64,000 bases of DNA from Isoperla grammatica (GCA_945910005.1 OX246745.1:15214274-15278273); one strand, 5' to 3'; counted from the first letter of the stretch, positions 40,736 to 53,457 are shown. Made by a program: numbers and translations. Notes: a model not told the origin generated them from the sequence alone.

Positions 40736-41870
40736 TGTCGCTTGTAGTGTTTAGGAACCTAAACTACTGGGCGCGGGGTTCTTACTTCTTTGGTTTGTTG
40801 TGGAACTCTTTGAGACTACAACAGCTTATTCGGTATGAATACGACATACCTTCATGCAGAGTCACCATCAGCAGGTTGCTGTGACACTGTACTTCACAAC
40901 ACCAACACATTCTTGTATGGAAATGAGGTGTGGAAGTCAATTTCGTCTTCCCTTCTTATGTGAGCAAAAACACGATTCGAGGGAAGAAGCAGCTAATTGC
41001 AGTTAAGAACGATAAAGTCTATTTAATTAGTAAGGGTAATGGACTTGCAAAATTAGCAGTTTTTTTTTTTTTTACCTGTTAAATCACCATTTATACCGAC
41101 ACTGGTGGTGGTGGGCGATGTGTGATGAACCTAATAGTTTAAAGATAAGAGAGACTTCCGTAGAAGTTGGTCCCTTCACGCATGGTGATCGTTGCCCGCA
41201 AAGAGGGCTCTTGTATGTGCATATCTTTATTTATCTCATATGGCCTTCATCATTTATCCTCTTCCAACTTTCATATTTTCCTCTACATACTTGCCGGCCC
41301 TTTTTGCGACCTGAACGCCCAACTTCTCCCCCCCCCCCCCCCCCCCAAATGAACTCTCCCTATAACGACGCCGGCGATGTATAATGCAACTTCGGCATTA
41401 TATAACATAGTGTATATAGCTATCTTCTTTGTTATGTATGTAGCCTATGAAGGTAGTTTTTCCCAAAGGTTCATATGGTAATCCGATCTTTACGTAGATA
41501 AACTGTTATTTTAATTCCTCATTTCTATTACATTATTCAAGGGTAAAACATCTCCTATAGTTGAAGTTGTTGAAAGTGCTCCAGCAGAAATTGCTGATAC
41601 GTTTGGTGGTTCTATATTGGTATTCCAGCAGCATCTAGTCGAAGATCAACATTTTCCCGCGACTCATTGGGTATGCGGGGCATGAAAGCTGTTTGCAAAT
41701 TAACGCCCGTCATATCTCTATCTCCGTCGCTGTAGCCCAGCCTTATCGCTGCCATCATCAGTCGACCTAAGCCGAAAAGTGACTTTACTAGTTTTTAGGA
41801 GAGAGAATCTCGGGGTAGTTTATTCCTTATGACTGAATGAAGGGTGTCCGTGGCGACATGTGTGTGATTG
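40736..41870. other. Intergenic DNA, nothing recognised
   Basis: Contains a T run at 41060-41072 and a C run of about 20 at 41327-41347. No gene. Confidence 0.5.
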
Positions 41871-41907
41871 TGCGTGTGCGTGTGCGTGTGCGTGTGCGTG
41901 TGCGTGT
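41871..41907. repeat. (TGTGCG)n microsatellite
   Basis: Six or so units of GTGCGT alternate purine-pyrimidine, a composition that can adopt Z-DNA. Confidence 0.9.
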
Positions 41908-42042
41908 AGGTGTGTCAAGTGTGTACGTGATGTTACTGATGCGTAGCAAACAAAACAATTATTAAGAAGCACGTTAAGGAAATTGGGGTAAATTACTCTT
42001 TTATTTGTAGATTTGTTCACTTATTGTTCGTTCAGTTGCGAG

Positions 42043-42582
42043 TGAGATTAAGGTTTTATGTTCGTATCGTTTAAACAACTTTTTAAATCGAAATTGTGGG
42101 TAGATATACATTATCTAGATATTATCGGGGTCTAAAGATGGATAACGAAAGAAAATATTTGAAAATTCATTACGTTTGGAGTTTTGCACAATTTCGATTG
42201 AAAAGAAGGGGATCTATAACTCGACTGGTGCCTATTATAAGACCTATTACAATCTGAAGAATATCAGAGTTATAGGTCTCATGATAGGTGCTTGGGGTAC
42301 AATCCCTGGCTTTTTCGAGGAATTCCGGAAGACGTTCAAATTACCATCAAGTCTCACCGAAGAAATTGTTCTGGCCGTATTGCGATGGTCTATTTTCATA
42401 TTTAGGCACCATTTGTATTCTTAATTTTGTTTACTTTATATATAAATTGTATTTTGTAATAAGTGTTGTGTATAAGTGTAAGTTATTTCTATTTTCGTTT
42501 TGATATAAATTGTTTGTTATTCTGTGTCTTACGGCAACAGCTATGGCTGCAGAAACCAATAAAGGTTGTTATTATTATAAAG
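42043..42582 (+). mobile_element. 5'-truncated R2-like LINE remnant
   Basis: A segment shared with 25030-25222 leads into a C-terminal coding fragment that ends with a stop codon at 42422-42424. A 3' untranslated region of about 160 bases follows and ends in GGTTGTTATTATTATAA at 42566-42582. This is the expected shape of a truncated non-LTR insertion on the plus strand. Confidence 0.55.
42215..42424 (+). pseudogene. R2-like LINE polyprotein C-terminal fragment
   Basis: The frame reads VIGLMIGAWGTIPGFFEEF, then FKLPSSLTEEIVLAVLR, then IFRHHLYS before a stop. It resembles the conserved end of R2-superfamily and related invertebrate non-LTR polyproteins, where a V-x-G-x-x-x-G-A-x-G-x-I/V block is followed by a helix and a terminal RNHLY-like motif. 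Only the last 55 or so residues are recognisable. The reverse transcriptase, zinc knuckle and most of the endonuclease are absent. The exact clade is uncertain. Confidence 0.6.
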
Positions 42583-44604
42583 ATACGAATGGAGAATCTT
42601 GAAGTGTCACCTTACGCTCTTTGAGCTCTATAGTTCCAGCATTTTCTCTTACATTCTTCATTGATTTCTTGTCAACGTTTTAATGCGTTAATTGTGTTCA
42701 GTGAAATTGCTTTTTAACAATTGAAGCCATTTGAAATAAGATACACAAATGTCGAGGTTTTAACTTTTGTAAGAGCTCTTCCTTCGTATTTAAAAGAAAA
42801 TGTGCTCTCTACCTTGCATAAGCCGTAAGAAACCCCTTGTGTCTAAAGTGAGCAGACGATTAATTCCCTTGACCCGCACCCTATTCATACATCTGCGATG
42901 GAGCTTATCTACATCCAGGCGTAGCTTCATGAATACCGATGACTCGAGCAGAGTGGCGTATGACAAGTCTCACTAAGTGAACCAAGTAGGCTCACCGCTT
43001 CAAGTGGAGGGATGATAAAAGTGTTCCCCTTTGAGCCGCTATTGTATTGGAATAACAAACAAGAGCCAAGTGGTAGTGAATCTATCCAAGGCTTTTCAAG
43101 ATGAACACACACCAAATACGTTCGGAGCAAGTTAGAACGTGGAAAACCATTATGAAAATAAACATTTACCTCTTAAAGCAAGTTGACGGTGAAAAGGATG
43201 AGAATGTATTTCCTTCGGGCTTTAGCTGACTAGATCTAATAACAGAGCGTAAGTGGAAAGATATTTGTATACTTACAGAAGAAATAGTGGTCACGGAAGA
43301 GTTGGGAATAAAATGAGAGTTGAGATCGTCTAGTTGTTCCGTAAAATGTGGGGGTTGAGCAAAATTCAATTCGCAATACTACGACAGCGTTTCTTAGAGG
43401 TCTGGAAACACTAAACTGTAGCAACGAGAAGGAATGTGGTTTAGAAGAACCCCCGACACAGACCTGGAGATACATGGGAGTATTTAGGACGGTTACTTTT
43501 AATTAATTAGTAGCCCCAGTAAATTGTGTGTTGAATAGAAGTATGAAAGAAAAGAAATGAATATAAATTAGATTCACTTCATCATTTTACTAACCACCAA
43601 GCTGTAAAGGATATATTTTTTTAAATTAGTATTTTAATTCGCCGTAGGTCAACGTACGTACACATATCATTGCCATAGACTGAATGATTGGTCGTTATGA
43701 AGATTAGAATTATACTGCACATTATACTACAATGTTAGCGCCAGATTTAATAATTTTCAATATATATCCTATGATACATGCTAATGATAAATGTGATATA
43801 TTGTGTATTTATTCGTCATAATCATATACTAGAGGTTGTATGAAATAAAGAATTAATCAATCTACCCTAGAAAATATTTAGGAACAACATACTTTTAACA
43901 AAAATGTTTTGTGAAAACTGGAACGTTATAAAGGTATTGATTTAATTTCGTTGTTAAATTACGACTTCCAAGACAAACATTTTTCAATAGAAATTCTATA
44001 ACTAATATCATAGAAACAACCGATCGTGCTGGCTAGAGGGTCTGGAGTCAGGATTCAATATTGTGACATGGTGTATTGTGATATATTGTAGATTGAATAG
44101 CATCCACCTTCAATGATAAATAATATGCCTGCGTCGAAAATAATATTCCAAGGGTTTTGCAGTTGAAGATGCGAAGTCAATATATAACCTTACATTCCAC
44201 TAATCTTATCCCATTCCCCCTTTCCCTGCGGTATTTTTCATATCTACAAAATTGGCACCCTAAGGTTTATCTTATATACCCTGTAAGTTTGACAAAACGT
44301 TTTTTTAACGACCGATCATTTTTTCTCTTAGATAATATATCAATGCCGTTAATGTTTCTTTAAATTTGTAGTATTCTGCTTAGTATTTTTTATTTTTTAT
44401 TCATACATACCTTTGAATACTATATTTTTTAATTTTCTATTGTTCAATCTTAAATTTCTAGATTCCATCTCATGTTAATTTGTTATTTTTCAAACCCATT
44501 ATATCGTTGTTAATAGTATTTCCTTTCCCTACAAATACAGTTATTACGTTTTGGGATATTTATATTATGTTGCTCATTTTATTACAATTTCTTTATTTAC
44601 ATTT
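42583..44604. other. AT-rich intergenic DNA, no gene recognised
   Basis: The interval 42850-43480 is slightly less AT-rich, but its frames on the minus strand have no recognised domain. Nothing else was seen. Confidence 0.5.
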
Positions 44605-44909
44605 GTATGTATGTATGTATGTATGTATGTATGTATGTATGTATGTATGTATGTATGTATGTATGTATGTATGTATGTATGTATGTATGTATGTATGTAT
44701 GTATGTATGTATGTATGTATGTATGTATGTATGTATGTATGTATGTATGTATGTATGTATGTATGTATGTATGTATGTGTGTATGTATGTATGTATGTAT
44801 GTATGTATGTATGTATGTATGTATGTATGTATGTATGTATGTATGTATGTATGTATGTATGTATGTATGTATGTATGTATGTATGTATGTGTGTATGTAT
44901 GTATGTATG

Positions 44910-44939
<30 letters not shown>
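44605..44939. repeat. (GTAT)n microsatellite, about 335 bp
   Basis: About 83 tetranucleotide units with only two visible substitutions (GTGT near 44779 and 44891). The Cys-Met-Tyr-Val and His-Thr-Tyr-Ile frames across it are artefacts. Confidence 0.99.
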
Positions 44940-44940
<1 letters not shown>

Positions 44941-45407
44941 TTTCCCACTGCAAAACAGTTTTTAACTGAAAATGGTATAAAAGAAATAAGATATCTAGTG
45001 GTTCTCTATATTGCCTCACACACTGTGCCGCACGCCACTGAAGAATACGTCCTTGTTTCGCTGTGATGTCATTACGGAGTTAGTTGGGTAAGTGTTCCTG
45101 CGAGAAGATGAATTGACTACGGGTCAGGCAGTGAACCCTCCAACTTCTTCTGGCTTCATCTTTAAAACAAGCTTCAATACATCACACGGACACCAACACC
45201 ACCACATTCTCCCGCCTCGTAAGGTCAGTCAACTAGTCAACTAGTCAACTGGCAATTGACATGTTCATTAGGAACATTTTTTGTTGATATGCTCGTTTAT
45301 ACATAAAAAAAAACGTTAATTAAATTGATATGTAGAACGAAAAATGAGAATAAATTAATTACATTCTAATACACTATTTAATAAATAATTACGTCGATCC
45401 GGGGGGG

Positions 45408-45886
45408 GGGGGGTCGAGAGGGGTTGCTAGTGGAAATATTAGCCCTCTAGCCCGAGGGAATTTTTACTAGCCCACAATCAAATAGGTTATATTGCTGTAA
45501 AACGATCATACTATCATACGTGAATGTTTCAAGTCACAATATTTGCCGGGTTTGATGTATTGGTATGGGTTTTTAAGGAATAACCGGCAACCATCTTCAC
45601 CATAATAATAATAATAATAAGAAGTTTGTGTTTAATTAAGAGATTTTTATTTTGTATACACTCTAAATGGAAAATTATATGAAATTAGAAATATACACTA
45701 GATAGTCTATCGTCTGGGTGTATCTGGAAACGCCTTTGTGGAAAATTAGTATAATTATTCATTTGAATTCACACCCATGGCCCCACTCGCCTGTCGGGCT
45801 AGTGAAATTAGAATTTTACTAGCCCGAGCAAAGTTTCGCTAGTCTCGGGCGAGCGGGCGAGTGTTAATTTCGACCCCTGTCATGGC
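45408..45886. mobile_element. Candidate element with imperfect inverted ends
   Basis: The left end (GGGGTCGAGAGGGG ... TAGCCCGAGGGAATTTTTAC) and the reverse complement of the right end (AGGGGTCGAAATTAACACTC ... GGGCTAGTAAAATTC) share the start and the repeated words CTAGCCCGAG and ACTAGCCC. The inner part is AT-rich with a short (TAA)n. Boundaries and class are uncertain; the left end merges with a G run. Confidence 0.4.
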
Positions 45887-45944
45887 GTATAATATTAAAT
45901 TCTTATTTATATAAACAAATTAAAAAATAAATAATAGTAATAAT

Positions 45945-46064
45945 AAATTAATGTCATTAATTTTTGTCATTCTAATCATTATAACTGTCATCTTTATTTA
46001 ACAAATAATTAATAAGAATGATAGTAATTATGATTAGAATGAAAAATATTAATGAAATGAATGT
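45945..46064. repeat. AT-rich imperfect palindrome
   Basis: CATTCTAATCATTATAACTG at 45968 is matched by the inverted TAATTATGATTAGAATG ending at 46041. The pairing continues outward through ATTAATTTTTG / GAAAAATATTAAT, with a centre near 46004. It may be an AT-rich MITE core, or a product of low complexity. Confidence 0.5.
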
Positions 46065-46605
46065 TTTATTATAATAATTTTTTTAAATTGTTACATTATA
46101 AAAATTACAATTTATTATTTAATTATAAATTATATAATAATAAATAATAAAGCTCTTACCACAAACGCGAAAATGAAAGCTGTCCGATCTCATGAGAGTG
46201 GTTCCGTGTGTCTAGTGGTGTAGACAGTGGTGGCAAGGTGTTATTCTGCGGCAAGTCAGGGGGGGGGGTCACAATAGCTGGCTGGCTTGTTAGGCTGAGG
46301 CCATAGTAAATACATTAGCCCTTATGTTGGCTGGTCCACCGAGATGAGATGGTGTCTGGGGACTATGGTGATTAGTAATTTGGAAGCCGGGTGGTAGTAG
46401 GAGCTAGGGAGCGGAGGATGGGGGGGGTGGGTTTTGAGGCAGGAGGGATGCGGTATTGGTTTACAAGGCCACGGAGGTCAAAGTAACCAAGCTTAACGCA
46501 GTCCTTTTAAAAGTTGAAGAAAGAAATTCATTGAAATTTCGTGATTTCCAAATAAATAGTCAAAATTTAGATAGATGAATACCTCAGTGCTTTACGCTTC
46601 TATCC
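46065..46605. other. Intergenic DNA with G-rich patches
   Basis: G runs at 46260-46267 and 46420-46428 within a G-rich plus strand (46250-46460). No gene. Confidence 0.5.
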
Positions 46606-46647
<42 letters not shown>

Positions 46648-46734
46648 CACTTACTTACTTAATTAATTACTTACTGACTGACTTATTTACTTACTTACTC
46701 ACTCACTTGCCTGCTTGCTTGCTTGCTTGCTTGT
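46606..46734. repeat. (CTTA)n/(CTTG)n microsatellite
   Basis: An imperfect tetranucleotide tract that starts as CTTA and ends as CTTG units after several CTCA/CTGA variants, showing divergence along the array. Confidence 0.95.
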
Positions 46735-48194
46735 ATCCTTTATATAATACCGAATGTGTTAAGAATAAATACATTATACTTAATATGATTGAAAAGTGTA
46801 CTTTTAATGCTGATTCTGATTGAAAAAAAACTTTTCAATGAAAAAAAGTGACACGCGTTTCTTTTGCTAGCGTAAATATTAAATATATACTGCCAACCCA
46901 CAGCACAAAATTTTAGTTAACATGAAGTTATTGGATCTGAGCCCGTTTATCTCAACTATAGCTAAACGGCTCTCAGCTTTAAGCCATTATTTTCAGTTTT
47001 TGCGTGCAAGTGACACCACGTTAAGTTACAGTGATGGCAAAGAAAAGACACAAAAACTGGTGATTTATACAGCATTAAATTCTATCTTCACTGTTTTCAC
47101 ATAGTAGAAGAACGATGACTTGAACAATCACCTCCGACAACCCACAAACCAACAATACCGATCATACCGCGTAGAGGTTCGCAGTTTTGTTAGTACGCGA
47201 GGCAGGGTTGAAAATAGCCTTTTACACAATCAGGTTGGTATGAAATGTCCCATTTCGTTAAACATACGCAGGAAGAAGATTAGAATTAGGGGGGCAACGG
47301 CCCACCCGTTCACTCCCCCCCCCATAGGAACGCCTATGAAAAGAGTTATTGATTTCTTAACACTTCCCTTATATCCGTTACTTATTATAAGTTAGGGCAC
47401 AAAACATTAGTCACAAGAAACTCTCTCACAAAATACACTCACACACTTGACTACTCTCTTGCACGCCTCAAGGCGTAAACGGCTAAGCCTACTCTCAATG
47501 CCACTCACTCTAATCAGTAAACGTTGTAAGCCCGGCGCGCAATTTCCTATAGATCTAGTATATCCTTCCCTTCAAAACCGCACCCCGTGTGTTTTGTTTT
47601 TCACGCTTTGGAAAAGCACACTTTACCATGCCACTATGTGCTAAGAAAAGTATCGGTTATGGGGAAGATCTCTTTAAGAAGTTTTTCTCATCCATTTTAC
47701 TTGATTCATATCACACTCAAAGTAAAAGTACGTGTCCATTATATTTTTTGCTGAAACTCGTTTTTTCAATCCTCTCAGAATACCACGAAATAAAACTAGT
47801 CATTCGGATACAGCATTTATCTACCCTTCAACTTTTTCAATAGAAATATTCACAAATAACGATGATATCCCGTGCGTATACGATTCTTTCACCGATAGAA
47901 AATATCGTACAATATGAACGATAGCATCAGTGCTACATGATAGAATGCTATACAATACACATACCTTCAGGTTGAATGAGTTCTTGTTGAGAAGATTTGA
48001 ATGGCTTCGAATCACGCATTCTGTTGGTGCATATTCTTGATTAATCTCAACGTACGATATGGAAGGTTTATGAACAGATTTTCAAATACATGGAGCTCAA
48101 ATCTTCTAGAAATTGTACAGGTAAGGTTGTGAGACGATATGAAAATGCCAAGTGTTGAACAGAAAGTTGCAACACCACATTTTTGACACGGCTG
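46735..48194. other. AT-rich intergenic DNA, no gene recognised
   Basis: A C run (CCCCCCCCC) at about 47314-47322 is the only conspicuous feature. Short frames are unsupported. Confidence 0.5.
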
Positions 48195-48342
48195 TGATTT
48201 ATTGTCTAGTATTCTAATCTCGTATCTTGTGTTGTTTGTTATCATATATATTGTGATTTTATTTTTTATTATTGTATCGCACTTGTGGGGCAATGCCCTG
48301 TTGCTGATAAATAAACATGAAATGAAATGAAATGAAATGAAA
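48195..48342 (+). mobile_element. LINE 3' end with (TGAAA)n tail
   Basis: TGGGGCAATGCCCTGTTGCT, AATAAACA and four to five TGAAA units (48318-48342) form a typical Jockey/CR1-like LINE 3' terminus. A related terminus, TGGGGCTCTGCCCTGTTAAC, lies at 51736-51755. The GGGC...GCCC words can form a small stem used as a 3' recognition structure in some LINEs; that role is inferred. No coding part remains. Confidence 0.6.
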
Positions 48343-48349
48343 GAATTTT

Positions 48350-48490
48350 GTGTAAACGTTAAATTTAAGGTTTTTTCTCACACCTCAACGACCTTGGAAT
48401 ATACCTAGGCCGACAATAACTTTTCAAAGAAGTGAAGTTTTGGAATAAAATAAAATGTGTAATTACCCGGCACCTCCACCAAAGTAAAGA
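48350..48490 (+). repeat. Dispersed repeat X, copy 1
   Basis: Shared ordered blocks with 50250-50382: CACCTCAA, CAATAA(C/G)TTTTCAA, GAAG(T/G)TTTTG, AATAAAATAAAAT and CCCGGCACCTCCACCAA. Directly follows the LINE tail. Unclassified. Confidence 0.55.
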
Positions 48491-50249
48491 AAAAGGGAAA
48501 TCGTAGTATTCGTTTCTGATATTTTTAAAAACTGTGCAAATAGTTTATTATTATTACAATCATACTATTCGAAACGGATATAGGTGATAGACGAGTTTGT
48601 AACCGTTTCCAACTAACTAACTCGCTTGAGTATAGACTCACTAATGTGAGCTATTGCTTCGCCCTCACACAAGCCCTAGGCTCTTGCTATAGACACACGT
48701 TAGGTCGAGTCTACTCTAACATAGGCGACATACGTCAGACCTTCGGTTCCCAACAAGAAGGGTGAAGTTAAACCCTACCTTCATAATTAGTTTATGTTCA
48801 CTTGGAGGCCATGAAATTCTGTGGCGTTTCTAGAAAGAAAAACAGTAGTAGGGCGGTGAATATTAAATCAAATATTAATTAATATGTTAACTCGTGTGTA
48901 CCGTACCACTAATCTAGTGAGCACATGGAGTTTGCTTGTTGGCCAGGGATATCGAAGGGAATCGTAGTCGCTAAGCTAAAAACATCAACCCAATATTAGG
49001 TTTAGTTTTGTTGAGCTTTGAGCAGCATTAGTTATCAATTAGGATGAGTAGCGTTGTCATTAACTTTATTTTGTGTGTACGACAAAAAACGAAACGAAAA
49101 AAGATAAAATAAATGGAAAATGTATCGTTATAGGATTGTATTGTTATATTATGTAGCAACGTTGATTTATGTTTTTGTACATCACGTAAAACAATGTGAT
49201 AAAGGTTTATTACTCTACAAACTTATATCGTTAATTACGTTTGTTACACGGTGAAAAGACAAAAAATAATGTATACAGCTATGTACGAAGATAAGTAGAA
49301 AAATTCCTTATTTGAATGAAAGGATAACTAACATTTTAAAAGTGTATTAGTGATATTAAAACACAGTTGATTAAGAGAGAAGAGAGTTATAATATTAAAA
49401 AACATGTGAATTCAATTATGAAGTTAACAACGTATCACAACTGTGCAATGTAAATTCTATTATTTAACATATAACTAAAAACTCAGTTTTTTTTACGATT
49501 CTAACAGCCAGCAGGTGTTAAAATAGATTAAAGAAGGGCATGTGGCAGCCGAGTAGGTGGGGATGAAAGTTTCACGAAGCATCCTACCCCCTGGCGGATG
49601 ATACGCGCGGCTACACGCGTACCTATTGCGTCTGCCACGCAATTTACTCGGGCCCTGCAGCATTCGCCCGTCACTGAATAATTTAGGACAATTTAATACG
49701 CTAAAAATGTCACAATTATGAGATCTCTCGAATTAAGCTGTTGTATATTTCAGGGCGACGAAGAGTGTCGACTCGTACTGACAGGCAGAGAACACTTTTC
49801 ACTCGAGTCGAACTAAGCTTGGTTTAATATTATGCTAACAAAATTAAAGGGTTTAACTCTTCGAGAATAATAACTTGAGCTTGGGAATATTTATAAAATG
49901 AACGTGTTCTGTAAATGGATACACACATTTCCATACACACTGAATCAGTTGTGTACTATTGTAAGGAATTCAGAAAAGTAAGTTTAAAAAATTCGTTTGG
50001 GTATTTTCAAGATTAGAGAAAAACGTGTCCACAATTATGTGTAATTAAATCGCTTGACTTCATTGAAAGCATAACTGAAATATTGTTTGAATTTACGATG
50101 GAGACTGTTTTTACTTTGTCTTTGTTATTCTAATCATGCTATTCAAGACGTTACAATTGTGTATACATAAATAGGTGCAGATGTAGTTTTCTAGTGATGA
50201 ACATAATGTTATGAAACCAATTGAAAGAACCTTGTCTTAATGTTATCTT
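48491..50249. other. Intergenic DNA with a GC-richer island
   Basis: The interval 49540-49680 is notably GC-richer than its surroundings, with several short inverted words (GGATG/CATCC, GCGCGGCTACACGCG). I could not assign it to a tRNA, rRNA or gene. The rest is AT-rich. Confidence 0.45.
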
Positions 50250-50382
50250 AACGTATTTTCCCTTCAAACCTCAATTACCTGGGCAGCTATCTAGAATCTA
50301 GATCACCAATAAGTTTTCAATGAAGGTTTTGTAATAAAATAAAATTATATAAACCCGGCACCTCCACCAACGAACAAATCAA
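50250..50382 (+). repeat. Dispersed repeat X, copy 2
   Basis: Matches 48350-48490 block by block and ends in the same CCCGGCACCTCCACCAA phrase. Same orientation, about 1.9 kb apart, diverged. Confidence 0.55.
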
Positions 50383-50461
50383 GTAACTATAGTTAATGAT
50401 AATTAATAATAAATATATACAAATCCCCCCCCCCTCATCGCTCTTCTTAAAACAATATTGT

Positions 50462-50488
50462 AATTAATTAATTAATTAATTAATTAAT
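50462..50488. repeat. (TTAA)n microsatellite
   Basis: Six to seven TAAT units. Confidence 0.9.
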
Positions 50489-51164
50489 GATTTTTCCATG
50501 ATCACTTACTCAAGGCAGATATTCTTATAACATTTAGTACAAAGCTCCGAACCTATCCCATACACGTGCACAGAAATAACCGTTTAATATTATCAAATCC
50601 TGGGTATTCTTCTGGCATATTACTCCTAATCTGCACGTGCAAATGTTTTACAAACAATTCAGTAGGGTAACTTTCCTAGAATGTCGTCCAATCAGTTGTT
50701 TGCCTAAGCCAATAATTGACTGTAATTCTAGATGTAGGGATGATTAGTGCAAATGTTTTCTCCCCGGAGATTTAGCTCGTAAAGCGTTAAAGTTTTATTG
50801 TTTGGATATATTTATCGTGAATATATAGTGGCGGTGGTCGATTGGCGTAGTTCTAGTTAAATACGGCCCCTGCGTTCTACTGGATTGGGTATTGATGTAA
50901 TGTTGCGTTGTCCGTAATCATACAACCAAAAGATTTCATTTAGGCTTGTTAGTGGTCATACACCTCCACCACAACTTGCGTATAAGAGCGACAAGAAACA
51001 AAGTAAACAACTCTGACTTGGAATACAATTACACAAAGCATTGTTTCATCTTAATCGCGACTCTCCCAATACAATAGACAGGGAAAGTTAGGTTGTAGAG
51101 CTAGTATTACCCTCTCTAGCCTCCTAGCGCAGCGCGGGATATTTGTCAACTGATATTGGACTAG
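50489..51164. other. Intergenic DNA, nothing recognised
   Basis: No repeat or gene noticed. Confidence 0.5.
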
Positions 51165-51330
51165 ATGGTTTGGAAGAAATGTCCGAGGGCTGTTTGTACG
51201 AAACAAATAAGAATTTGTCATATATGAATGAGGGACACATTGGAAAAATTCTCAGACGATTGTGTGAATTACACCCTTGACTTCCTACATTCAGGTCAAG
51301 TTTCCGGCCAACCCGTTGCTCTAAATGTCT
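51165..51330 (-). mobile_element. Strongly decayed SINE relic
   Basis: GGAAGAAATGTCCGAGGGCT followed by GGAAAAATTCTCAGACGAT and TTCAGGTCAAG sits in the order and spacing of the 13931-14201 SINE body. The tRNA head is barely traceable. Confidence 0.35.
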
Positions 51331-51534
51331 AATTTAGTGCGATAAACTACCCCTACTAGTGTTTCCAGTGTCTATGTGTTCATTTAAACATAATAACTTA
51401 AACAGAATACTGTACTACAGTTATATAAAAACGAGCGATTATTCAAGTGCGCGAATGGTCTAGTGTCCGAAAACTCTATTCTACAAATAACCTTTAATCC
51501 GTTTAATATATCATTGAGTTCGTTCAAGAATGTA

Positions 51535-51790
51535 ATGCGATAATGTGTGTCAATTTGTGTTTGTGTTTATGTTTTAATTTTAATGTTGACTTTGGCAGTT
51601 TCACTGTCATGTTTTTTTGTTTGTTTTTTGTAAAATTTGTATGTATTTGTATTTGTGTATTTGTGATATTGTGTATATTTCTTGTACATGTATGTTGTAC
51701 ATGTACTTGATTTTAATTTTTATTATACGTTACTGGTGGGGCTCTGCCCTGTTAACGATATATTTCAAATAAATAAATAAATTAAATAAT
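51535..51790 (+). mobile_element. LINE 3' end with (AAAT)n tail
   Basis: A T/G-rich untranslated region with repeated TTTGTATTTGTG words ends in TGGGGCTCTGCCCTGTTAAC and AAATAAATAAATAAATTAAA. Related to the terminus at 48195-48342. No coding sequence remains. Confidence 0.6.
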
Positions 51791-53457
51791 TGTAATTGTG
51801 AAACCTACTATGCAAATAGCCAATGACGCGCTAATGAACGGATGCACTTTCGCTGACTAGAACATTCGCGCACTTAAATATTCTGTCACTGGATCTAGAT
51901 TCTATAAAACTTTATACCTTAAATTCGAGATAAAATCCAACGATTTGAAAGGAAAGTTGACTTGTGTAAGAAGCGCATAGAATATCTCGTTTTACCGCTG
52001 ATCCACCACGTTTGGCGAGCATGTTTTCAGACGAAACATGTAAATGCGTTGTATGGCTTTACTATATAGGTGGTTAACGCACTGAGATAGAAAAACTGGC
52101 CCTCATGTTTGTCCACGTGTTCAGGTTACAGAGTAGGGTTACGATTCATTGTTTTGGTGGGTCACATGAAGCCAATTCTATTCGCTGCTCGTAGTGAGAG
52201 AAGGAGCATTTAGCGGCTGAATGAAGCAGCCTCGTACACAACAAAAGACGTAGGCCTACATTTGAAGCTAGCAAACAAACAAAAGCCTTCCTGAATTTGA
52301 ATTCGTATCTATTTGAATATAATGAATTATGGAACCAGAACTTCACCGAAACGGAACCACTATCGGATTCAAAAACGTGTCTCTCTACTTTGAACATAGA
52401 TTTAGTCAATATTAACCGTGAAACATTTTGATTAACTAGCCTAATGTTTTTTTTTTTTATCAAAAACAAGCAAACAGTTGGAATTAATATCATAATGTCT
52501 GGGCTGGACACACATTATGTATTATTCGTGACGTCATAACCTATTCATGTTCTATCCATGGACAAACAGAATACGGTCGTTGTCCGTATTGTGAAGGCTC
52601 GTCCATGCGTATTGAATACTGTACATTGTGTGATCACCGAAACAGAGAGCTTGCATAATATACGGTACAGGTTCTGTTCTATTCAGACATTTAAATTGAA
52701 TTCGATACAATAAATGTACGAACCGTAAAAATAAACGCGACATGATAATATAATTGTTTTTTTATTATCATTGGGAGAACGCAATTTTGTGTTGAAATGA
52801 ATGTACATGCAGCTCTTCGCACCTCTCCTGAGAGATTAAGCCATCTATTGTCTCTTCGAAGTATAAAAACTTATCTTAAAATGTTTTAAAGTGGCCAAGT
52901 CAACACGGCCAGGAATTGAAGTGTTTGTTTTCCATAGAGCCAAAAATCCGATATGGGGGACTTTTTTTCTGTTTTTAAGTGCTGGTTGTGGAAGATAATT
53001 TGTCTTTGGTACTGTGGGCAAGATGTCGCCTCTTGAACTAGCCTTGGGTCAGTCGTCGAGGATTTCTTTAAAACTATCCAATAACGACCGGGAGAAACTC
53101 CCTCTTCAGCCTACTCGGGTAGTGGGATTGTAATAAGTGGCTGACTACAGAACGAAATTCTAGCCCGTCTCATGACTGAGAAAAATTTAAAGAAAATAGT
53201 GTAGTGTAAAGAGAAAAGTAAACTGCGCTGAGATTGACGGATAAGCTTGGACTGACAAGATTGGAATTATTCAGGACGTTAGCACGTAAAACGTATGGTT
53301 TACAAGGGAATATGATTATATTGAGTTACATTTAAGTGTTTAGAAATAGTAGAATATTTTCCTGGAGATGACTTAATTCAAGATGTGAATCAAACTATCT
53401 GGATAAATCGTTAAAAAACGTAAAAAACATAAAGACTGCTTTGTTGCTGTTGATTTT
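51791..53457. other. AT-rich intergenic DNA, no gene recognised
   Basis: The longest frame, 52146-52511 on the minus strand, has no domain I recognise. A TGACGTCA lies at 52529-52536. Nothing else was supported. Confidence 0.5.

Noticed and set aside
44480..45019. Cys-Met-Tyr-Val and His-Thr-Tyr-Ile repeat frames
   Set aside because: Pure products of the (GTAT)n microsatellite in every frame.
49540..49680. Possible rRNA or tRNA fragment in the GC-richer island
   Set aside because: No conserved rRNA or tRNA motif such as GGTTCGA could be found.
52146..52511. 121-codon frame on the minus strand
   Set aside because: No motif recognised and no exon structure; likely chance.
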